DNA of 64,000 nt from HGM04593 sp045591315 (lineage in GTDB: Bacteria; Bacteroidota; Bacteroidia; Bacteroidales; Bacteroidaceae), in assembly GCA_045591315.1 (NCBI GenBank), contig JAZNSN010000081.1, forward strand, positions 62,001 through 126,000, read 5' to 3'. This document shows positions 1-9,089 of the stretch, piece by piece. Numbering within the stretch: position 1 is the stretch's first letter; every line of letters begins with the position of its first letter. The notes below the pieces were generated by a model, which saw nothing but the letters and a program-made list of their open reading frames with translations, ran no database searches and was not told the origin of the DNA. Both the position numbers and the translations under genes were made by a program.

Positions 1-37
1 TTCTTTATATTTCAATACAAACCGCCAAATAGGGAGC

Positions 38-60
38 TGTCGTGGCAACATAACACGACA
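38..60 (+). other. small hairpin before first gene
   Basis: A perfect 7-bp inverted repeat (TGTCGTG / CACGACA, 9-base loop) ends two bases before the ATG at 63. In mRNA it would place a stem over the ribosome entry region. It could also be the end of an upstream terminator outside the window, but no T-run follows. Only the pairing is seen; the role is inferred. Confidence 0.3.
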
Positions 61-62
61 TT

Positions 63-1085
63 ATGAAAAAGTCTTTTTTGAGCCTTGTGCTCACTCTTTG
101 CCTCTTTGCCGGCAGCGCAATTGCGCAGAGTTCAATGTTGGCTACCCTTAGCCACGAAGGAGAAATCACAATATTCTATGGAGCAGAAGCCTTAAAGGAG
201 GCACACACAGCTGCCGCACACGGCGATGTCATCACCCTATCAAGCGGCTCGTTCAATGCAGTAGACATCACCAAAGCCATTACCCTGCGCGGTGCCGGTA
301 TTGAGACAAACACATCACGCAACACCTACCCAACTATAATCACAGGTGATTTCAGCATTGCTGTTGGGGTTAACGTAGAGAAGAACCTTACAATAGAGGG
401 AATATTCAACAACTTTACAGTAACTATAGAAGAAGGATTGAACAATGCGACATTCATAAAAGACAGGTTTAAAAGACTCCAATACTCCAATCATAGTTCA
501 TCATCGTACAAAAATAACCGCTTCATTCATTGCAAGATAGTTGAAACACTATCTGCTCTTGACAACAGTGGTAGCAACAGCCTCTCATTCACAAATTGCT
601 ATATTACAGAACTATTCAATAATAAATGCTCAACAATATCACATAATTCTATAATTAACCAAAAGTCCTATCTTTCAAATCTCGAATATTGCACATTCTA
701 TAATTGCATTATTATTGTTAATAGCGATAATTACTATTATTATAGCGCTACTAATAATTTATATAATAGCCTTACCACAAATTGTTATAACGAGGATTTA
801 TACAAATATATTACCAGCAGTAGCAACCACATTATACTAGGTATTGATGATGTATTCAAAACTTTTAAAGCTGATGGCTATAACGAAGAAGAGACTTTTG
901 AACTCCTTGATGAAGTAAAGACTAAATATCTTGGAACTGACAGCACACAGATTGGAATACACGGTGGCTCGTACCCATATTCTTCAATAACAACAAACCC
1001 ACAGATTACAAAATGTATTGTTGCTCCACGCTCGACAGCCGATGGCAAGCTGAGCATAGACATTGAGGTGAAAGCAGGAGAATAA
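63..1085 (+). CDS. secreted beta-helix-type protein
   Basis: 340-residue protein with an N-terminal signal peptide (MKKSF, hydrophobic core, cleavage near AIAQ at about residue 22). Residues 45-210 alternate short beta-type stretches with Asn- and Ser-rich turns (for example GDVITLSSGSF, AITLRGAG, NLTIEGIF), the pattern of right-handed parallel beta-helix proteins. The C-terminal part holds the stretch IGIHGGSYPY followed by TADGKLSIDIEVKAGE, a tail I associate with Bacteroidales surface beta-helix proteins. No catalytic residues of a pectate lyase can be assigned. It lies 19 bases before the next secreted protein, so the two are probably cotranscribed. The middle region is very rich in Asn, Tyr and Ser. 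Function unknown; surface carbohydrate binding or adhesion is a guess. Confidence 0.7.
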   Translation: MKKSFLSLVLTLCLFAGSAIAQSSMLATLSHEGEITIFYGAEALKEAHTAAAHGDVITLSSGSFNAVDITKAITLRGAGIETNTSRNTYPTIITGDFSIAVGVNVEKNLTIEGIFNNFTVTIEEGLNNATFIKDRFKRLQYSNHSSSSYKNNRFIHCKIVETLSALDNSGSNSLSFTNCYITELFNNKCSTISHNSIINQKSYLSNLEYCTFYNCIIIVNSDNYYYYSATNNLYNSLTTNCYNEDLYKYITSSSNHIILGIDDVFKTFKADGYNEEETFELLDEVKTKYLGTDSTQIGIHGGSYPYSSITTNPQITKCIVAPRSTADGKLSIDIEVKAGE

Positions 1086-1104
1086 ACAATAAATGCCATA
1101 TAAT

Positions 1105-4100
1105 ATGCGCAAGCTATTACTATTTATAATATTATTTGCAGCGCAGAGTGCAGCCTGGGGGCAAAGCGGGTTTGAACTGTTGTACTGGTTTGATGAAGAG
1201 AAAAACCACAACAGCGAAACCGTGACACAGAATACCGAAATTCAGTTGGATATACAACACCTGAACGTGGGCCTGCACACCCTGTATATGCAAATAAAGG
1301 ACAGTTGTGGCAATGTAAGCTCGCCAATAACAAGAACTTTCTACAGGGCATCATCGAACAATCATGGGCTTGTAATGAGATATTGGTTCGATGGCAAGGA
1401 GAGCGAACAGAGCACTGCAACCGGGATAAACGAAAGATGGAAAGATGAAATTGATGTGTCGCACCTGAATGTAGGACTGCACACATTGTTTATACAGGCA
1501 GCATATAGCAATGGAAACGAAAGCAGTCCATCAGCATATGACTTCTTTAGAGGATTTGCCCAAAGCGATGAAACAAGCTATGTTTGCTGGTTCGACGAAG
1601 ATTTAACAACTTTGCAGAACGGAGTGTACAACAATGACATTATTTGGCTCGATGTTAGTAAGCTGAAAGATGGTTTCCACACTCTGTATATGCAGGCTGT
1701 GAACAACACCGCAACACAGGCTGTAGTACACAATTTCATTAAAGTACCGCAGACAGAGGGTAACATTGAACTCACATGTGTTGTATTCATAGATGACTTT
1801 CTGTACAATACATATAAGATTGAATCGCAGAGCGGAATTCTGAACCTAGACATTGATGTATCCTCGCTATCGCAAGGAGTACATACATTGCAGACCTTTG
1901 TTGTAACCCCAAGCGGTGCAGCTACAAATGTAAGTAACCACTTTTTTGTACGTTCAACAACAGATAAAGAGTTGAGCAACATGAAATGTTACTATAGCAT
2001 TGACGGAAGCGAAAGATGCGCACTTGCAGGCACTCACAGCAACGGTACATACCATTTTGACCTTGACGTAGCAGAGCTTGAGGATGGACTGCACCAGTTG
2101 AGCTATATGTTGGCCGATGTAAACGGTGCTTCAACCGAAACACGAACCGCATTTTTTATAAAAACACCCGTTGGCGGCAATGGTATTATGCAGTATGAAT
2201 ATTGGTTGAACGACAATGACAGCATGAAAACCACCACCAAGCTGAAAGAACATGTTGACCCATTAAAACTGATAACATTGCTACCGGTGGAAAGTGTGCC
2301 GTTGCGTTCATCACAGTTCCACTTTGAAGTAAAGGATGGAAAACCCACAGTGTTTGCAAAGAACACACTCAATATGCGTTTCTTCAATGCCAGTACAAGA
2401 TTTGTCGACTTCTCACGAGAATATATTGACTATAATGTAAAGCAAGAGATCACCGACATTACCCCCATTGCCCGTGGCGAAAAGAGTAAGACATTTACTG
2501 CACCAGGCAACAACGAAATAAAGTGGTTCAGTTTTGAAGCACAGATGGGTGATAGCATAATTTTAAAATGTGACAAAACATCTACCATAGAAGTACTCTC
2601 ATCTAAAGGTGAAGTACTGTATGCTGCAAACGGAATAGAATCAACCAAAAACAACGGTAAACACATCAAAAGCGATGGTACATATTACATTGCTGTCCAC
2701 GATGTAACAGCAAGCAATGTTAATAAACTTACACTTGATATGCTTTTGATAGACAAATATGCAGTTCTCAGTTATACTCCTGACCGTGTGGGCGTTGCAC
2801 CGCATTCTTTCGTTATGGGACTGGCTGGAAATGGATATGAGAAACTTGTTGATGCAGAACTTAATCTAGGTAATGACAAATTAAGTGCAGACACCCTATT
2901 CAACGAAGGTACAAATGCCGCAGAACTGATATTCACTCTTCAGAACCAAAAATATAATTACGGCAAATATGACCTGACTCTGTACTTTAATGACGGTGAC
3001 AGTATCAAAACATTAACTATAAATGATGCCATAACATTTGAAGAAGCTGTTTTTGGCGAAATAATTGTTACTATCGATGAATCCAATAGTACAACCAACC
3101 CATACTATGTTGATGTAAACATCAAGAACACAGGAAACGTTGCTTATTCTCTTATTCCTTTGAATATAGCTTACCAGACAAACTCTGCACATAATGGCAG
3201 TATATGTTTTGAAAACTTTACATACAATATCTCTAAAGAACTGCTTGACAAAGGATATAAGACAATATATAACTCCAACAATCTATATGGAAAGAATTAC
3301 AGCGGCAACGTTCACCCAATGATAATACCACATCTAAGACCTTATGAAAATATCAGTTTAAAATTGAGTTTTAATCTTGAAGCCAATATTTCATTCAACC
3401 TTTACGCCATGACTGGTAGACCTTGGAGTACATTATCCAATGACATAGAACTTAGTTATTTAAAAGCGAATAAAAGCAGACAATCAACATTGCCTGGAAC
3501 TACTTGTATGCCAGAATTCTGCGATATGATAGAAGGAATAACAAGTAAATTAGAAGGATGTGGATGCGATATAGCAATGGGACTCGTTACAACTTTTCCC
3601 AATATTTATGCAGCATTACATAATAAACGTGAAAAAGAGCTGTATGACATATACGGAGCAGATTATGAAGCATTAGGAATTGAATGGCCGTACAAAAGAA
3701 TTAAACTACACGATCCTATGGATATTTTAAGAGATTCATATGGAGCATGTTTAGGAGTAGTAGATGAACTACTGAATATATGGGAAGAATTTCAGAACGA
3801 GAATAATAGAGATGATTGTAAACCATATCCATCAGAAGAAGTTCAAAGACAGGCACCGTTTGACCCCAACGACATTGTTGGATTCACGGCCGAGAGCGGA
3901 AGCAGATATGTGCCGAGTGATTTCGAGAATACGTACTACACTATCCGTTGCGAAAACGACCCCGTATTTGCTACAGCTGCAGCACACACTGTTATTGTAA
4001 CCGACACTCTTGACAGCAGTAAATTCGACCTGTCGACATTCGCTGCACGTAGCGTGAAGATTGGCAATAAAGTTATGGAATTGAATGGTGAGAAGTCATT

Positions 4101-4947
4101 TGTCAAGACTTTGGATTTGCGTACTGAGATTGACGTTATAGCCGAGGTGTCACTTGACTTCAATGAAAAGACAGGTATTGCAGTATGGAGTATAAAATCG
4201 CTCAGCCCAACGACAATGGAAGCTACAAACGACCCAATGCAAGGTGTTTTACCCGTGAACTACGGAGGTAACGGTGAGGCAGAATTCCTTTTTGACATAA
4301 AGTTGAAGCCTACACTTACCGATGGTGATAGTATAAACAACATTGCATCAATAGTGTTCGACAACAACGAGCCAATTGTTACCCCGGTGTGGACAAACAT
4401 AATTGACAATACCGCTCCGGTATCTTCAATAACAGGCATTGAGGAGATTAGTGATTCAACCATTATTGTTAATTGGAATGGCGAAGATTCCGGTTCTGGC
4501 ATATATCGTTACCAGCTGTATGTGCAACCTGGAATGGATGCCGAATGGAAACCTTTGCTTGGCGACACACTGAAGACATCGAGCAAGTTGCTCTACAAGC
4601 GAGATATTGACTTTGGTTTCTGCATTGTTGCAACCGACTCGGCTGGCAACGTTGAGGCTAAGGAGTTGACACGCGAGATTGAATTCAAACGTGCATATAT
4701 TGCAGGCGATGCCGACAAGAATGGAAGCGTAGACCTATTGGATATTAACGCTACACTTAATTATATACTTGGTAATGAGTGTACAGGATGTGACATGATG
4801 CAGATGGATTCAAACCAGGACGGCAACATAGACCTTCTTGACATAAACAAGACCCTTGATATTATTTTGAATGACGGTAGTGTTTCTGCAACCAACAAGA
4901 AAAGAAAAACAAGGTTCCATAAAATTTTAAACAAACCTGTATTATAG
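1105..4947 (+). CDS. large secreted repeat protein with C-terminal dockerin
   Basis: 1280 residues counted from the ATG at 1105; an ATG at 1093 would add four residues before the signal peptide (MRKLLLFIILFAAQSAAWG) and is less likely. Residues about 22-360 contain five or six copies of a 60-65-residue unit: a YWFD-like strand, a spacer, LDVS-L--GLHTLYMQ, then a strand ending in FF-R. Next come beta-sandwich regions. The segment around 3850-4400 contains DPNDIVGF and the phrase PTTMEATNDPMQGVLPVN, seen in large extracellular Bacteroidota proteins. A fibronectin-III-like part follows (4400-4690). The end (4702-4881) is a type I dockerin with two calcium loops, DADKNGSVDLLDIN and DSNQDGNIDLLDIN. 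Known: dockerins bind cohesins. Inferred: it anchors to the cohesin-like protein encoded 29 bases downstream. Confidence 0.8.
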   Translation: MRKLLLFIILFAAQSAAWGQSGFELLYWFDEEKNHNSETVTQNTEIQLDIQHLNVGLHTLYMQIKDSCGNVSSPITRTFYRASSNNHGLVMRYWFDGKESEQSTATGINERWKDEIDVSHLNVGLHTLFIQAAYSNGNESSPSAYDFFRGFAQSDETSYVCWFDEDLTTLQNGVYNNDIIWLDVSKLKDGFHTLYMQAVNNTATQAVVHNFIKVPQTEGNIELTCVVFIDDFLYNTYKIESQSGILNLDIDVSSLSQGVHTLQTFVVTPSGAATNVSNHFFVRSTTDKELSNMKCYYSIDGSERCALAGTHSNGTYHFDLDVAELEDGLHQLSYMLADVNGASTETRTAFFIKTPVGGNGIMQYEYWLNDNDSMKTTTKLKEHVDPLKLITLLPVESVPLRSSQFHFEVKDGKPTVFAKNTLNMRFFNASTRFVDFSREYIDYNVKQEITDITPIARGEKSKTFTAPGNNEIKWFSFEAQMGDSIILKCDKTSTIEVLSSKGEVLYAANGIESTKNNGKHIKSDGTYYIAVHDVTASNVNKLTLDMLLIDKYAVLSYTPDRVGVAPHSFVMGLAGNGYEKLVDAELNLGNDKLSADTLFNEGTNAAELIFTLQNQKYNYGKYDLTLYFNDGDSIKTLTINDAITFEEAVFGEIIVTIDESNSTTNPYYVDVNIKNTGNVAYSLIPLNIAYQTNSAHNGSICFENFTYNISKELLDKGYKTIYNSNNLYGKNYSGNVHPMIIPHLRPYENISLKLSFNLEANISFNLYAMTGRPWSTLSNDIELSYLKANKSRQSTLPGTTCMPEFCDMIEGITSKLEGCGCDIAMGLVTTFPNIYAALHNKREKELYDIYGADYEALGIEWPYKRIKLHDPMDILRDSYGACLGVVDELLNIWEEFQNENNRDDCKPYPSEEVQRQAPFDPNDIVGFTAESGSRYVPSDFENTYYTIRCENDPVFATAAAHTVIVTDTLDSSKFDLSTFAARSVKIGNKVMELNGEKSFVKTLDLRTEIDVIAEVSLDFNEKTGIAVWSIKSLSPTTMEATNDPMQGVLPVNYGGNGEAEFLFDIKLKPTLTDGDSINNIASIVFDNNEPIVTPVWTNIIDNTAPVSSITGIEEISDSTIIVNWNGEDSGSGIYRYQLYVQPGMDAEWKPLLGDTLKTSSKLLYKRDIDFGFCIVATDSAGNVEAKELTREIEFKRAYIAGDADKNGSVDLLDINATLNYILGNECTGCDMMQMDSNQDGNIDLLDINKTLDIILNDGSVSATNKKRKTRFHKILNKPVL

Positions 4948-4976
4948 TTAAATATTCAGAATAAAAACATTTTATT

Positions 4977-6068
4977 ATGAAAAAATTCATTATACTTATA
5001 ATTCTTACAGCTTGCTTCTCCATGCAGGCTGTGAAAGCGCAAGAGGATGTTGTGCTTACTTTAAGTGATTTTGAGATTACACCTGGTGGAAATGCCATAC
5101 TCACTATTGAAAGTGATATTGCACTCAGCGATTATTGCAGTTTCCAGTTCGACCTTTTGTTGCCCGAAGGTATTGTAATGCCATACAATATGAACCCTGA
5201 CGAAGAAGAGAAGCAGTTCGGATATTTCGACAGCGAAGAGGAAGAGTGGATACCTGCAATAGAGAGTGGTATTACAAAAAGTAGTCACACGCTTGCATGC
5301 AGTGCCATTGAAGGCGGTTACAGATTTGTTTGTTACCATCCTAAATTTACTGTCTTCAAGTCGGGAAGTAAAAATGTGCTGACACTACAATTGCAAGCCA
5401 ATGATGATGTTATAAATGGTGTGTACCACGCTGCTTTGGGTGGAACAATGTTTATTGCAAACAATGAAAAACATATTGTACCTATATATGAATCTGGCAC
5501 TATAGTAGTAAAAGGAAGTAACAAAAGTGCAACATATGAATTTACTATGAGTGAAGATGGTTTGGGTACATTGATACTACCATTCGACACTGCTATACCT
5601 GACGGTATTACTGCATACAACTGTATTGACATTGAAGGAGAGAATATTATACTGAACGAGAGTTCCACTATATATGCCAATACACCTTACCTTTTGAAAG
5701 GTACACCAGGAAATTATAATTTTACAGGGGTCCCTTTTGCCGACAAAGAAGAGTACAGCAGTGGTTGCATGACAGGTGTGCATGTTGCAACAAAAATAAA
5801 TAGTGGATATGTTTTACAAAACATTGACGGTTTACTGGCATTCTATAGGGTAAATGAAGACTTTCCTATAACAATACCTGCAGGGCACTGCTATATAAAT
5901 ACTAATGGTGACACACCATATATAAACATTGATAAAATAACAGGAATTGACGGAGTTGCTTACAATGGTAGCAATGAGGAAATTTATAATATAAAGGGAA
6001 TTAAAGTAGAATCAACAGAAAACAATCACATTTATATTATAAATAATAAAAAGAAGTATATAAAGTGA
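4977..6068 (+). CDS. secreted cohesin-like protein
   Basis: 363 residues with a clear signal peptide (MKKFIILIILTACFSMQAVKA). Residues about 23-180 resemble a cohesin-type beta-sandwich: an initial strand VVLTLSDFEITPGG, then ILTIES, SFQFDLLLPEGI, and late strands VLTLQLQA and HAALGGTMFI. Residues 185-320 form a second beta-rich region beginning ATYEFTMSEDGLGTLILPFD. The C-terminus (EEIYNIKGIKVES to IYIINNKKKYIK) is the short tail common on Bacteroidales exported proteins. It is the last gene before a terminator and follows a dockerin-bearing gene, which favours a receptor-ligand pair. The cohesin assignment rests on pattern only and could be wrong; another Ig-like domain is possible. Confidence 0.6.
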   Translation: MKKFIILIILTACFSMQAVKAQEDVVLTLSDFEITPGGNAILTIESDIALSDYCSFQFDLLLPEGIVMPYNMNPDEEEKQFGYFDSEEEEWIPAIESGITKSSHTLACSAIEGGYRFVCYHPKFTVFKSGSKNVLTLQLQANDDVINGVYHAALGGTMFIANNEKHIVPIYESGTIVVKGSNKSATYEFTMSEDGLGTLILPFDTAIPDGITAYNCIDIEGENIILNESSTIYANTPYLLKGTPGNYNFTGVPFADKEEYSSGCMTGVHVATKINSGYVLQNIDGLLAFYRVNEDFPITIPAGHCYINTNGDTPYINIDKITGIDGVAYNGSNEEIYNIKGIKVESTENNHIYIINNKKKYIK

Positions 6069-6111
6069 AAGTTAATCCCATATACTAAAAAGCTATACCG
6101 GTTCTTTAATT

Positions 6112-6146
6112 ATATTGGGTCAACGGATTAACCGTTGATCCAATAT
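6112..6146 (+). terminator. intrinsic terminator after secreted-protein operon
   Basis: A 15-bp stem (one G-T pair, the rest Watson-Crick) with loop ATTAA, followed by TTTTA, 43 bases after the stop codon at 6068. It closes the three-gene operon. Confidence 0.75.
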
Positions 6147-6226
6147 TTTACCTTGAACCCAAACCAATGAGTTACAAAATTTTGAAACAAAAAGCGGAGA
6201 TAGTTTTTCAACTTTCTCCGCTTCAG

Positions 6227-6300
6227 TAGCGAGACCCGGGATTGAACCGGGGACCTCATGATTATGAATCATGCGCTCTAACCAGCTGAGCTATCTCGCC
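6227..6300 (-). tRNA. tRNA-Met (CAU)
   Basis: A full cloverleaf reads on the minus strand from 6300 to 6227: acceptor GGCGAGA pairing with TCTCGCT (one G-T), D arm GCTC/GAGC, anticodon stem CATGA/TCATG with loop TTCATAA (anticodon CAT), variable loop AGGTC, T arm CCCGG/CCGGG with TTCAATC, discriminator A. The CCA end is not encoded. The anticodon fits elongator Met. A lysidine-modified Ile tRNA also has a CAU anticodon, but the overall sequence resembles elongator tRNA-Met. A matching promoter lies just upstream. Confidence 0.93.
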
Positions 6301-6316
6301 ATGCATTTTTGCGGTG

Positions 6317-6348
6317 CAAAGATATGGCTATAATTTTAAAATGACAAA
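6317..6348 (-). promoter_or_regulatory. promoter of tRNA-Met
   Basis: On the minus strand TTTG (6345-6348) is followed after 20 bases by TATCTTTG (6317-6324), a full match to the Bacteroidota sigma-ABfr promoter. The tRNA 5' end lies 17 bases downstream. Confidence 0.75.
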
Positions 6349-6558
6349 TTTTTTAGTGTTTTTCGTGAAAAAAATAAATTATAGGCATAAATGCGACTTT
6401 TTAAGATGGAGTTTTCTTTCAAAAAGTCATAATTAAACTAAAAAATGCCAATATTTAAAGATAAATAATTGCTCGTTTTACTAAATTTTAATATCTTGCG
6501 ACTGAGATACAAAGAGTTAGATACTACAATTCAAGTAATTTATATTATACTTTCTATA

Positions 6559-6939
6559 ATGAGTAAAGAGAAGATTTATATTGAATACCCGCTCAAAGGC
6601 AGTGCATCGATGATATGGCGATATATAGGTACTAGCGCAGGACTTTCTCCATGGTTTGCCGACAGAGTGGAAAATATAGACCGTACTTTTACTTTTTACT
6701 GGGGAAAAAGCGAAAAGAGAGTTGCTCATCTGGTAGCGCAGAGAAACGGCGTATATGTAAAGTTCCGTTGGGAAGATGAAAGCCAAAGCACATATTTCGA
6801 AATGAGAATATCATATAACGAACTTACTAGAGAACACACACTGGAAATTACTGATTTTGCCGAAAAAGGTGAGATAGAAGACCAAAAGGATTTATGGGAT
6901 TCGCAAATAGAAAACCTAAGAAGACAATCAGGAATGTAA
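6559..6939 (+). CDS. START-like domain protein
   Basis: 126 residues from the ATG at 6559 (MSKEKIYIEYPL). The open frame extends further upstream, but that part is AT-rich and unlike the family. The residue pattern (YPLKGSASMIWRYIGTSAGLSPWFADRV, then FTFYWGKSEKR and KFRWEDE) matches the small Bacteroidota START-like proteins, a helix-grip fold related to SRPBCC/AHSA1 domains. The ligand is unknown. The C-terminal helix (about 95-125) is acidic. It stands alone between the tRNA gene (opposite strand) and the lptF/G operon. No clear promoter was found; TATCTTGC near 6490 is only a partial match. Confidence 0.7.
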   Translation: MSKEKIYIEYPLKGSASMIWRYIGTSAGLSPWFADRVENIDRTFTFYWGKSEKRVAHLVAQRNGVYVKFRWEDESQSTYFEMRISYNELTREHTLEITDFAEKGEIEDQKDLWDSQIENLRRQSGM

Positions 6940-7054
6940 TAAAAACACTTGTTCTTGTGTCCGATATACGGTAAAATCACGCATTTTTTAATACTAACTT
7001 TGTAATAAATATACGAAAATCGGCTACACTTGTTGGAAAACATCAAATTTTTAA

Positions 7055-7084
7055 TTTGAGTTTCACTCTCTTGCATTATCTTTG
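7055..7084 (+). promoter_or_regulatory. promoter of lptF/G operon
   Basis: TTTG at 7055-7058 and TATCTTTG at 7077-7084, spacing 18. The distance to the ATG at 7179 gives a leader of about 90 bases. Confidence 0.7.
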
Positions 7085-7178
7085 TACAGAAAACCTGTTC
7101 TCCAGGAAGGTGAGAAACGGATTTTCTGTACACTTATATTGAACAGAACAAAAATTGTAAACAAGGTATAGAGAGACT

Positions 7179-9089
7179 ATGAAATTTCCATGGTTGAAAA
7201 TAAAAAAGTTGGATCTCTTCATTCTGAAGACCTTTTCAACCAACCTTATGGCAACTTTTCTCATCTGTCTTTTCATTTTCATAATGCAAATGTTATGGAA
7301 ATGGGTCGATGATTTCGTTGAGAAAGGTCTTGATTTCGTTGTTCTTGCACAATTTTTTGTACTTAGTTCAATTACTCTCGTATCACAAGCTCTTCCACTT
7401 GCCATACTGTTGGCATCACTGATGACATTCGGAAGTTTTGGAGAAAAACTGGAACTGCTTTCAATGAAAGCAGCCGGAATACCCCTATTCCGTGTAATGA
7501 GGCCGCTTATAATACTTTGTACAGCTCTCTGTTTTGTTTCATTCTATTTCCAGAATGTCGTAAGCCCTTATGCCCAAATGAAACTGCTTACACTTATGTA
7601 CTCAATTAAGCAGTCATCACCGGAAAGTGAGATACCGGAAAGGGTTTTCTATGACAAGCTTGAAGGATACAATATATATGTAGAACACAAGGATAAGGAA
7701 ACAGGAACACTTTTCAATGTAATGATATATGATATGTCGGCCGGCTTTGAGAATGCAAACATACTTGTGTCCGATTCGGCAAAAATCAAGAGCACTGCCG
7801 ATGAAAAACATATGATACTGACCATGTTTCATGGTGAACAGTTCTCAAACCTCACCGACCAGCAGGTAAATAAGAAAAATGTGCCGTACAGACGTGAGAC
7901 CTTCAGCCGGAAAGATGTACTCATAGCTGTTGAAGGAGGTTTCGAAATGAAAGACGGTTCTTTCCTTAAAGGAAATGCAAAAAGCAAGAATATTAAGGAA
8001 CTTGAAGTTGCTATAGATTCTTTAGGAACGGCCAATGACAGTATTGGACTTGAAAACTGGAGCGATTTAAAGCGTACTACATATAAAGTAAGCAATAATC
8101 TCAATGCTGATGATTCTGTTTATATGTTAAAAAATAAACTTTTCAGAATAAATACAGACAGCATATATAATGTTGCTTCACATCATTCAAAACTTGTATG
8201 GAAACGTGCTGAATTCAATAAGATAAAACAGCTTGCTGTCGATTATGAAATAAAACGCAGTGTCATGCGTTCATTGGACAAAGACCTGAATAAACACAAG
8301 ATAACATGGTGGGAAATGTTTACACTGTCATTGGGATGTCTTGTATTCTTCTTTATAGGAGCACCGCTTGGAGCTATTGTACGTAAGGGCGGACTAGGTT
8401 ATCCGGTACTTATATCAGTTGCTACGTTCATACTCTATTATATATTCAATACATCGGGCTCTAAAATGGCACGTGAAGGTGAATGGCAGATATGGTACGG
8501 AGCATGGCTCAGCACAATAATACTTGCACCGCTCGGAGTATTCTTCACATACCAGTCGAACAAAGATTCGGGTATATTCAACAGTGATTCCATAAAAGCT
8601 TTCTTCAGAATGCTCTTTGCAATACCCGAAAAGAGACATATAACATTCAAGGAAGTAATAATTGAGGACCCTGATTACGAAAAGGATTGTATAGTTCTTG
8701 AAGAATTAGGCAATGAAGTGTGCGCTTACAAAAAAGATAATGCTCTTAACAAGTTGCCTGGAATAAGCAAGGTTTTCTTCAATGAGAATGATGATTCACT
8801 CGAAAGAATCAATGAGAAGATGGAAAATCTTATAGAAGAGATGGGAAACAGCAAGAACAAGAAGGTTATAATAAGCTTGAATGAGTTCCCTGTACTCTCT
8901 ACAAACGCTACTACGTCTCCATTCAAGAGAAGATGGCTTAATATACTTTCAATTGCAATATTCCCTATCGGAATAATCATATATCTGCGTTCTCTGAAGT
9001 TTCGCAGAAGACTGGTCAAAGACTTGACAAGAATAGAATCGAACACTAAGAATATTATAAATATCCTCAAGGAGGAAAAACTTATATGA
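7179..9089 (+). CDS. LptF/LptG family permease
   Basis: 636-residue inner-membrane protein of the YjgP/YjgQ family, which with LptB moves lipopolysaccharide from the inner membrane to the periplasmic bridge. Membrane segments are visible at about 13-40, 55-85, 105-128, 375-430 and 440-462, with a large periplasmic beta-rich domain between 130 and 370. This is the usual layout of three helices, a jellyroll, then three helices. It is much longer than the roughly 360-residue E. coli proteins: after the sixth helix there is a cytoplasmic region of about 130 residues and one more hydrophobic segment (about 588-612, WLNILSIAIFPIGIIIYL). Which of LptF or LptG it is cannot be decided here. Its stop overlaps the start of ribBA (ATGA), so the genes are translationally coupled. 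Confidence 0.9.
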   Translation: MKFPWLKIKKLDLFILKTFSTNLMATFLICLFIFIMQMLWKWVDDFVEKGLDFVVLAQFFVLSSITLVSQALPLAILLASLMTFGSFGEKLELLSMKAAGIPLFRVMRPLIILCTALCFVSFYFQNVVSPYAQMKLLTLMYSIKQSSPESEIPERVFYDKLEGYNIYVEHKDKETGTLFNVMIYDMSAGFENANILVSDSAKIKSTADEKHMILTMFHGEQFSNLTDQQVNKKNVPYRRETFSRKDVLIAVEGGFEMKDGSFLKGNAKSKNIKELEVAIDSLGTANDSIGLENWSDLKRTTYKVSNNLNADDSVYMLKNKLFRINTDSIYNVASHHSKLVWKRAEFNKIKQLAVDYEIKRSVMRSLDKDLNKHKITWWEMFTLSLGCLVFFFIGAPLGAIVRKGGLGYPVLISVATFILYYIFNTSGSKMAREGEWQIWYGAWLSTIILAPLGVFFTYQSNKDSGIFNSDSIKAFFRMLFAIPEKRHITFKEVIIEDPDYEKDCIVLEELGNEVCAYKKDNALNKLPGISKVFFNENDDSLERINEKMENLIEEMGNSKNKKVIISLNEFPVLSTNATTSPFKRRWLNILSIAIFPIGIIIYLRSLKFRRRLVKDLTRIESNTKNIINILKEEKLI

